A DNA stretch of 64,000 nt, taken from assembly GCA_033239125.1 (NCBI GenBank), contig BSWB01000004.1, forward strand, positions 140,070,426-140,134,425, given 5' to 3'. The notes beneath the pieces are model-generated. The model was given only the letters and a program-made list of their open reading frames with translations, had not been told where the DNA came from and made no database searches. The position numbers were made by a program, and so were the translations under genes. Below are positions 56,733-64,000 of the stretch, piece by piece. Position 1 is the stretch's first letter, and each line of letters opens with the position of its first letter. This DNA comes from Fagopyrum homotropicum. Taxonomy: Eukaryota; Streptophyta; Magnoliopsida; Caryophyllales; Polygonaceae.

Positions 56733-57815
56733 TCAATGTACCTTGAACACCATGGAGTGCTCATCACATCCATCATAAAATTTTTTCAAAAAGGTTCCGG
56801 TTCCTAATTTCACCGGCAAATGGTAAGATCTCCCACGTACAAGCTTGTACGGTTTGATTCTCACCGGAATCCTTCTAGCCTTCATGCACTTCAATGGGAC
56901 ATAATCTAGCCTTGCGTCCCATCCTTTCCTTGATCGAGAAAAAAACTTCTCGAGAATCCTAGTAGCTTCCCCATCTTTAGCATGGGGATAGTACAAGGTC
57001 CTTAGCATGCGAGGGACCCCATACTTGAACAAGAGACACTTCATCGCCTTAACGGTGTAGTGCTTGCAAACTCCACTCCTTATAATCCAAGGAGTATCTT
57101 CTTCCAACAATTTCAAGGGAGGTTTCATCTTGATCTTAGGAGGTTCTTTCGGAAGAGACCTCCAACTCTCCGGTGCATTCCTGAAAAATTCAGAAATTTT
57201 AATAGGGATTTCAAATGAAGTAGGAGAATGTACCTCGTAAAGTTCTTCAAAGCTTGAGACAAGTTTCATGTTGTGTTGATATTCCACACACGAAATCCCT
57301 CCCAACTCAGCTGATCTTTCTTCTACCTTGACCACAATCTCAGTAATTTGGCCAAGGTTCTCCGTATCTTGCAGTTTTACAGATTTTTCCTCCACCTCGG
57401 CCGATCTCTCTTTCACCTCGGCCGAGGTCTCAACAGTTAGATCGAAATCTTTCAAATCTTCTTCTTCCTCAAAAGCTTCAGGAGAAACTTCTGGTTTGAT
57501 GGGAGGGGTGCTTGGAACTTGCAGCACTTCCTTATGCTCCTCTTCCGGCTTAGCATAGGATAGGGTGCTTTCCTTGAGCTCCTCCACCTTCTTCATCAAC
57601 CTCTCCCATCTTGATTCAAGAGAATCTTCAAGGGGTTGCTCACAAATCTTTTTAGGGACATTCAGTTCATCCCATGTTGCAAGTTCATGCTTAATGGCCT
57701 CTTCTCTTTCCCATTCATTGTTGAACCAATAGAAGGAGTACTTCTCCTCCAAGTATTCATAATGGTCCGCCCTAGCACTTTGTCTTGCTATCCAGGCTGA
57801 ATCCAATGTAGTCAT
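56733..57815 (-). CDS. Novel ORF of non-autonomous unit F
   Basis: ATG at 57813-57815, 360 aa, placed where gag-pol should begin. The first ~95 residues are charged and aromatic (HYEYLEEKYSFYWFNNEW) and I do not recognise them. Residues ~95-180 are acidic with SAEVKERSAEVEEKS-type repeats encoded over a CCTCGGCCGAGG palindrome (57414-57429). The last ~85 residues keep the spacing of an integrase C-terminal part (KYGVPRML, YPHAKDGEATRILEKFF, KGWDARLD, PYKLVRGRSYHLPVKL) seen as KYGVTHK, YHPQ, ILEKTV, KDWAMKLD, PYKLVYGKSCHLPVE in element E. No RT or protease remains. The function is unknown; it is open, while the copy in G is shifted. Confidence 0.72.
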   Translation of the reverse strand: MTTLDSAWIARQSARADHYEYLEEKYSFYWFNNEWEREEAIKHELATWDELNVPKKICEQPLEDSLESRWERLMKKVEELKESTLSYAKPEEEHKEVLQVPSTPPIKPEVSPEAFEEEEDLKDFDLTVETSAEVKERSAEVEEKSVKLQDTENLGQITEIVVKVEERSAELGGISCVEYQHNMKLVSSFEELYEVHSPTSFEIPIKISEFFRNAPESWRSLPKEPPKIKMKPPLKLLEEDTPWIIRSGVCKHYTVKAMKCLLFKYGVPRMLRTLYYPHAKDGEATRILEKFFSRSRKGWDARLDYVPLKCMKARRIPVRIKPYKLVRGRSYHLPVKLGTGTFLKKFYDGCDEHSMVFKVH

Positions 57816-57915
57816 CGGAAATCCTGAAAACTACAAAACTCATAGAAAGAGTAGTTAGTAGCAACAGGGGCAAGTGCCCCGAAAGCAAACCGCAACCGGA
57901 TCGGTTTAGACCAAG

Positions 57916-57933
57916 TCCCCGGCAACGGCGCCA
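57916..57933 (-). other. Primer binding site of unit F
   Basis: Minus-strand TGGCGCCGTTGCCGGGGA just inside the LTR, same as E. It shows that F can be read from the LTR at 57940-59717 as its 5' LTR. Confidence 0.88.
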
Positions 57934-57939
57934 AAAACT

Positions 57940-59717
57940 TGTTCGCTCCAAACGGTGTGTGCAAGCTTTAAATTTATAACCCTAGACGTAAGCTTAAAAC
58001 AAGGATGCGAACCCGCAGTGTACGGGTCAATCGTAGTAAAAAGCAAGGAATTCCAGGGGTCGATCACAGGGACTTAGTGAAACAACGTCCAATTAAGGTA
58101 TGCTTATGTGTAAATACTAACCACAAGAGGTAATTAAAACAATCAAAGATGATATAGAAGTCAATAAAGGAAACATGCAATTCTAGGGATTAAAGCATCT
58201 AGTTGTGGTTCAAACTCAAGATCTCAAGATGAGCGGACAAAGCTGAGGTTTTGCATAGGGAAGGTGTTACTAAAGTGGAATAGATCACCGGGTAAGTCTC
58301 ACTACTCACTAATCCTAAACCGTAACTCCTATTACCGGGTAAGTCTCAAGGAATTAAGATAAAGAACTATAACCTCAAACTAACACACCATCTAAGAGAA
58401 TAGAATCAACCTTTACCGGGTAAGTCTCATGCTAACTCACAAAGATGGGATGAAAGCACACTCAAACCCCAATAAAGGACAAACCTTCATTACCTACACT
58501 TATGATCTTAGGTACACAAACTAAGGAATTACCGGGTAAGTCTCATCCTAAGCTTGCATTGAACCAGGAAAGGTGTAATAAGAATAGGATTTGGCAAACT
58601 CTAATACTTAACTCTCAGTTTCGGATCAGATAAGTCACCTCGGTCAGCCAAATTCCACCCCGGCCGAGATGTTCATCGACTGAGCGAGATGCTTAGGGTT
58701 AAGGTAAAGACTCGAACTTTCAGGGTCCTACTAGAATCTAAGATTATTCTATCATCGTTTTTCCCACAACCTTCAGCCAATCACCCTAGAATCACACAAA
58801 GAAATTAGCCACTCATCATCATGAAAGTATTAATCAAGTATATGGGAAGAAAGTGAATATTTGAACAAAAAGAATTTAATGAAAAGACTTCAATAACTGA
58901 ATCAAATATCACAACAAAAGCGTTCCTTGGATATAAATCCAACAAAGGAAGACAACAAAGAAGGGAATCTAAGATGATCTTACAAAACCCTTCAAAAGCT
59001 ATAAAAGCTACAATCTTTAATCTTCCTTCAACCTTCAAAAAGGTTCTTTAAATCTCCCAACTGGAGTATGGTTGCAGCGGTGTAGTAGGCGTAAGCGGAT
59101 GTATGCAGGATCTTCGGTGTAAGCGGCCTCTTGGATTTGTGGAAATCCAAACCTTTTTATAGGAAAATAACCCTCCAAAGATAAGATATCTTAGTTAGAT
59201 CTTTTCCCATAAATATAGATAAAATATAGGATCTGAATTATCTTCTTCCTTCCAGGAGCCAAGCCCAAAAAATATAAGATCTCTTTCCAAAAATAAAAGA
59301 TCTCAGCCAAGAATAAAATATTCTCGCCGCGTCCCAGGTGTTCGCCTCGGTCGAGTCGGCTCCCCTGGATCACATCGGTCGAGGTGAATCTGTGGTCAAC
59401 CGAGGTGAGTTACAACTGAATGTGAAATCTCTCAAATCTGGTCCAAAGTGAATCTCAAATCCATGGCTATGCTTCCTGGATGGTTCTTTATGTTCCTGGA
59501 TGTAGCTCCAATGACTCCATAGCTCCTTTTGCTCCTTTTTTTGATGCAAAACGTGCCATTTTACCTACGATTACAACAAAACTAGGTGTAGACCTCGATT
59601 CCCGCAAAGGTAGATGAAATGGTCATAAAATCACCTAATATACATACAAACATGCAGATTATTGAAGATAAAACGTCCAAACAAATCCCAAAATATAGAC
59701 TATAATTCATGCTTTCA
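57940..59717 (-). mobile_element. LTR 2, shared by units F and G
   Basis: 1,778 bp, the same length as LTR 1. The start reads TGAAAGCATG (one change from TGATAGCATG). The TATA complement is at 59152-59161. A primer site lies on one side and a polypurine tract on the other, so this one LTR serves both units. Confidence 0.92.
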
Positions 59718-61499
59718 GAATACCCCATACTTAGCCCTTGCTTGTCCCCAAGCAAGTTTCGCATATAGAAGACAAGATAGAATGGATTAATAGTCAAGAA
59801 AATCAATGAAAAGTCTTTCAAAAACATTTTTATGGTGTGCTACAATCATAGATCACTCTAAGAGAATACTTCCTGGAATTTAAAATCAATGTATGATCAA
59901 AACGTTTTATAAATATAAGAAAGCCGTTCATCTTTGCATAAAATCATAGAATGCATAATAAGTCATAATTATCAGAATTAATCATGTATAATCCAGTTTA
60001 AAACCACTAAGTCAATCAACAAGCTCGAGGTCTCAAGGGCTTCCCAAAAGAAAGGTCAAGAAACGTGTAGGGTAGGGATGTATGTAAGGTAATGTGGTGC
60101 TAGAATCCGGGAAAAGGATAAACTTCACTTTCACTTTGACTTGCAACATCTTCCACCAATAAACTTTGCTTATTTCACACTTTTTTTTTACTTTACTTTT
60201 TGGGATGCATGGACAGAGGTGCATAATAACCGAAGCCTAGGAAATCAACAATCATCAATTTCTTGAGATGCATCAAACCCTTGATGCACATACCATGACC
60301 CGTTAGGAATATCGCTCAATCCGACTTTGGCAAGACACAAACACCCGGCTATGTGAATGGTGCCGAGTTACTCATCTTCATGATTGACTTCCCCAAACCT
60401 ATTATTACTTTCTAACACTTTCACTTCCAGCCAACTTCTCAACTTTAACTTCACTTGCTTTCACCACTTTGCTTGCTTCCAAATTCCCAGATAGGTAAAA
60501 GGAGGCAAAATGTATATGAGGGGCTAAGCATGATCAAGAAGAAGAAGAGAGAAGAATGAATTGCCTTGGTCTCTCCAGGAAGAAAGTGAGAGAACTTATC
60601 TTGCGGTGTCAACCTTCAAATTCAACATAATTTAGACAAAAACAAAGTATTAAACATGCCAATAATTTCAAACAAAGCATTTAGCAACTTAAACATATTA
60701 TAAAACCTTTCAAACACATAAAGAATTTCAAAATCAGTCAGTAAACAAGATCTTCACTGAGATCATATCCAGATAAGAAGCACAAAAATCGTTTCGAAAA
60801 CTCTCAGTTAAACCACCTCGGTCGAGGTGTTCTTAGGTCAACCGAGGTGAAACACCTCGTTCGGCCAGAACTGCCCCGGTCGAGGTCAAAAAAATTTTTT
60901 TTTTTTTAAACCAGTTTTTGACGTTTTTCTCAATCAAATAACCTGTATGCATGTATGTAATCTCAGATAAAGCCATAGAAGCAAAATAATCATAAATATC
61001 CGATAATATAGAGTCATACATCACATAAGTCAATCAAATACATAAACACCCCATACTTGGGACACACTGTCCCAGTGGGTCAAAATAAGTCTAAGGACAG
61101 GATACTCACCGAACATAGCTAAACTACATGAAGAAGTAAGAAACAGCTCCCAGATAAGACCATCTCGGTTGGCGAAGCACATCTCGGTCGAGGTGTTTTG
61201 ACAGTACCCGAGATGTATCTCAGTAAAGCTCGTTTCCTCAACTTCTTGAAATTTTGTTCTTCCAATGTAGCTCCTGAACTGTGATCCTTCCTTTTGGAAC
61301 ACCTGGTTGTTGTCTAGAGTAAAACAAAAACAAAGCAACTATCTAAACTAAACTAGAAAAGGGAGAAGAAAGCAATACCTTGGGTTGCCTCCCAAGAAGC
61401 GCTTGGTTTAAGGTCGCTAGCTGGACCCTTCTCCATAGAATTACTCAATGTACCTTGAACACCATGGAGTGCTCATCACATCCATCATAAAATTTTTCC
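59718..61499 (-). other. Unit G 3' noncoding region
   Basis: Near copy of 55008-56732: polypurine tract 59722-59732, 54-nt block 60323-60376, palindrome 60814-60829, polypurine-like copy 61048-61058, and hairpin block 61381-61404. Confidence 0.78.
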
Positions 61500-62529
61500 A
61501 AAAAGGTTCCGGTTCCTAATTTCACCGGCAAATGGTAAGATCTCCCACGTACAAGCTTGTACGGTTTGATTCTCACCGAAATCCTTCTAGCCTTCCTGCA
61601 CTTCAATGGGACATAATCTAGCCTTGCGTCCCATCCTTTCCTTGATCGAGAGAAAACAACTTCTCGAGAATCCTAGTAGCTTCCCCATCTTTAGCATGGG
61701 GATGGTACAAGGTCCTTAGCATGCGAGGGACCCCATACTTGAACAAGAGACACTTCATCGCCTTAACGGTGTAGTGCTTGCAAACTCCACTCCTTATAAT
61801 CCAAGGAGTATCTTCTTCCAACAATTTCAAGGGAGGTTTCATCTTGATCTTAGGAGGTTCTTTCGGAAGAGACCTCCAACTCTCCGGTGCATTCCTGAAA
61901 AATTCAGAAATTTTAATAGGGATTTCAAATGAAGTAGGAGAATGTACCTCGTAAAGTTCTCCAAAGCTTGAGACAAGTTTCATGTTGGGTTGATATTCCA
62001 CACACGAAATCCCTCCCAACTCAGCTGATCTTTCTTCCACCTTGACCACAATCTCAGTACTTTGGCCAAGGTTCTCCGTATCTTGCAGTTCTACAGATTT
62101 TTCCTCCACCTCGGCCGATCTCTCTTTCACCTCGGCCGAGGTCTCAACAGTTAGATCAAAATCTTCCAAATCTTCTTCTTCCTCAAAAGCTTCAGGAGAA
62201 ACTTCTGTTTTGATGGGAGGGGTGCTTGGAACTTTCAGCACTTCCTTAAGCTCCTCTTCCGGCTTAGCATAGGAAAGGGTGCTTTCCTTGAGCTCCTCCA
62301 CCTTCTTCATCAACCTCTCCCATCTTGATTCAAGAGAATCTTCAAGGGGTTGCTCACAAATCTTTTTAGGGACATTCAGTTCATCCCATGTTACAAGTTC
62401 ATGCTTAATGGCCTCTTCTCTTTCCCATTCATTGTTGAACCAATAGAAGGAGTACTTCTCCTCCAAGTATTCATAATGGTCCGCCCTAGCACTTTGTCTT
62501 GCTATCCAGGCTGGATCAAATGTAGTCAT
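61500..62529 (-). pseudogene. Novel ORF of unit G, frameshifted
   Basis: ATG at 62527-62529. It is near-identical to the F protein for about 290 residues. Two extra bases near 61650, compared with F, change LEKFFSRSRKGW to LEKLFSLDQGK and end the frame at 61618. The integrase-like tail is still visible in the other frame down to about 61500. Confidence 0.78.
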
Positions 62530-62629
62530 CGGAAATCCTGAACACTACAAAACTCATAGAAAGAGTAGTTAGTAGCAACAGGGGCAAGTGCCCCGAAAGC
62601 AAACCGCAACCGGATCGGTCTAGACCAAG

Positions 62630-62647
62630 TCCCCGGCAACGGCGCCA
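62630..62647 (-). other. Primer binding site of unit G
   Basis: Minus-strand TGGCGCCGTTGCCGGGGA next to LTR 3. Confidence 0.88.
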
Positions 62648-62653
62648 AAAACT

Positions 62654-64000
62654 TGTTCGCTCCAAACGGTGTGTGCAAGCTTTAAATTTATAACCCTAGA
62701 CGTAAGCTTAAAATAAGGATGCGAACCCGTAGTGTACGAGTCAATCGTAGTAAAAAGCAAGGAATTCCAGGGGTCGGTCACAGGGACTTAGTGAAACAAA
62801 GTCCAATTACGGTATGCTTATGTGTAAATATTAACCACAAGAGGTAATTAAAACAATCAAAGATGATATAGAAGTCAATAAAGGAAACATGCAATTTTAG
62901 GGATTAAAGCATCTAGTTGTGGTTCAAACTCAAGATCTCAAGATGAGCGGACAAAGCTGAGGTTTTGCATAGGGAAGGTGTTACTAAAGTGGAATAGATC
63001 ACCGGGTAAGTCTCACTACTCACTAATCCTAAACCGTAACTCCTATTACCGGGTAAGTCTCAAGGAATTAAGATAAAGAACTATAACCTCAAACTAAAAC
63101 ACCATCTAAGGGAATAGAATCAACCTTTACCGGGTAAGTCTCAGGTTAACTCACAAAGATGGGATGAAAGCACACTCAAACCCCAATAAAGGACAAACCT
63201 TCATTACCTACACTTATGATCTTAGGTACACAAACTAAGGAATTACCGGGTAAGTCTCATCCTAAGCTTGCATTGAACCAGGAAAGGTGTAATAAGAATA
63301 GGATTTGGCAAACTCTAACACTTAACTCTCAGTTTCGGATCAGATAAGTCACCTCGGTCAGCCAAATTCCACCCCGGCCGAGATGTTCATCGACTGAGCG
63401 AGATGCTTAGGGTTAAGGTAAAGACTCGAACTTTCACGGTCCTACTGGAATCTAAGATTATTCTATCATCATTTTTCCCACAACCTTCAGCCAATCACCC
63501 TAGAATCACACAAGGAAATTAGCCACTCATCATCATGAAAGTATTAATCAAGTATATGGGAAGAAAGTGAATATTTGAACAAGAAGAATTTAATGAAAAG
63601 ACTTCAATAACTGAATCAAATATCATAACAAAAGCGTTCCTTGGATATAAATCCAACAAAGGAAGACAACAAAGAAGGGAATCTAAGATGATCTTACAAA
63701 ACCCTTCAAAAGCTATAAAAGCTACAATCTTCAATCTTCCTTCAACCTTCAAAAAGGTTCTTTAAATCTCCCAACTGGAGTATGGTTGCAGCGGTGTAGT
63801 AGGCGTAAGCGGATGTATGCAGGATCTTCGGTGTAAGCGGCCTCTTGGATTTGTGGAAATCCAACCCTTTTTATACGAAAATAACCCTCCAAAGATAAGA
63901 TATCTTAGAAAGATCTTTTCCCATAAATATAGGTAAAATATAGGATCTGAATTATCTTCTTCCTTCCACGAGCCAAGCCCAAAAAGTATAAGATCTCTTT
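62654..64000 (-). mobile_element. LTR 3 of the F/G tandem array, cut by the window edge
   Basis: The minus-strand end GGAGCGAACA is at 62654 and matches LTR 1 and LTR 2 base for base apart from scattered changes. Given the 1,778-bp length of the others, about 430 bp lie beyond the window. It is the 5' LTR of G, or another shared LTR if the array goes on. Confidence 0.9.

Overview
This is nuclear DNA of a flowering plant, probably a eudicot with a repeat-rich genome. The species cannot be told from the window. The evidence is Athila-type Ty3/gypsy retrotransposons with a tRNA-Asp-like primer site, a copia element, LINEs, a SINE, a Helitron, a Harbinger-like MITE, and host gene pieces with plant-type introns (MscS-like channel, anoctamin).

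Left block (1-16438) is a nested stack of Athila elements. Element A (+) enters from the left with the end of its env-position ORF, a 3' noncoding region and its 3' LTR (2080-3779). A sits inside gag of element B (+, 3780-14347), whose gag-pol is broken but whose env-position ORF (9689-11173) is open. B ends with its 3' LTR inside gag of element C (-), whose primer site and 5' LTR follow (14695-16438). B also carries a SINE with a ~16 bp target duplication.

Middle island (16439-35702) is older and more varied. It holds an L1-type LINE split by a solo LTR (18702-20716), a Helitron (21931-26427) carrying a copia fragment between two ~280 bp direct repeats, an MscS-like channel gene with a lost C-terminus, the last five exons of an anoctamin gene on the - strand, an inverted-repeat element with a proton-pyrophosphatase-like fragment, a LINE ORF1 fragment (DUF4283), a stray Athila fragment and a Harbinger-like MITE.

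Right block (35703-64000) is again Athila. Element D (-) starts with its 3' LTR (35703-37442). Its env-position ORF is split by element E (+, 39210-51342), a three-LTR structure flanked by the 5-bp duplication CCTGT. D is then cut again at 53230 by a tandem array of short non-autonomous elements F and G (-): LTR-internal-LTR-internal-LTR, continuing past the window end. F and G lack RT and the env-position ORF. They carry an unfamiliar ORF whose C-terminus looks like a decayed integrase tail.

The most interesting signal is a shared noncoding architecture in these Athila families. It comprises family-specific palindromes of the form arm-CG-NN-CG-arm' in LTRs, spacers and the pol linker; a TATA box about 445 bp upstream of the env-position ORF with such a palindrome about 20 bp before it (B and D); a hairpin block just after pol; a 54-nt block with no length change in six copies; and a second copy of the polypurine-like motif just after the env-position ORF. 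Together these suggest a separately promoted downstream gene and conserved RNA elements, to be tested.
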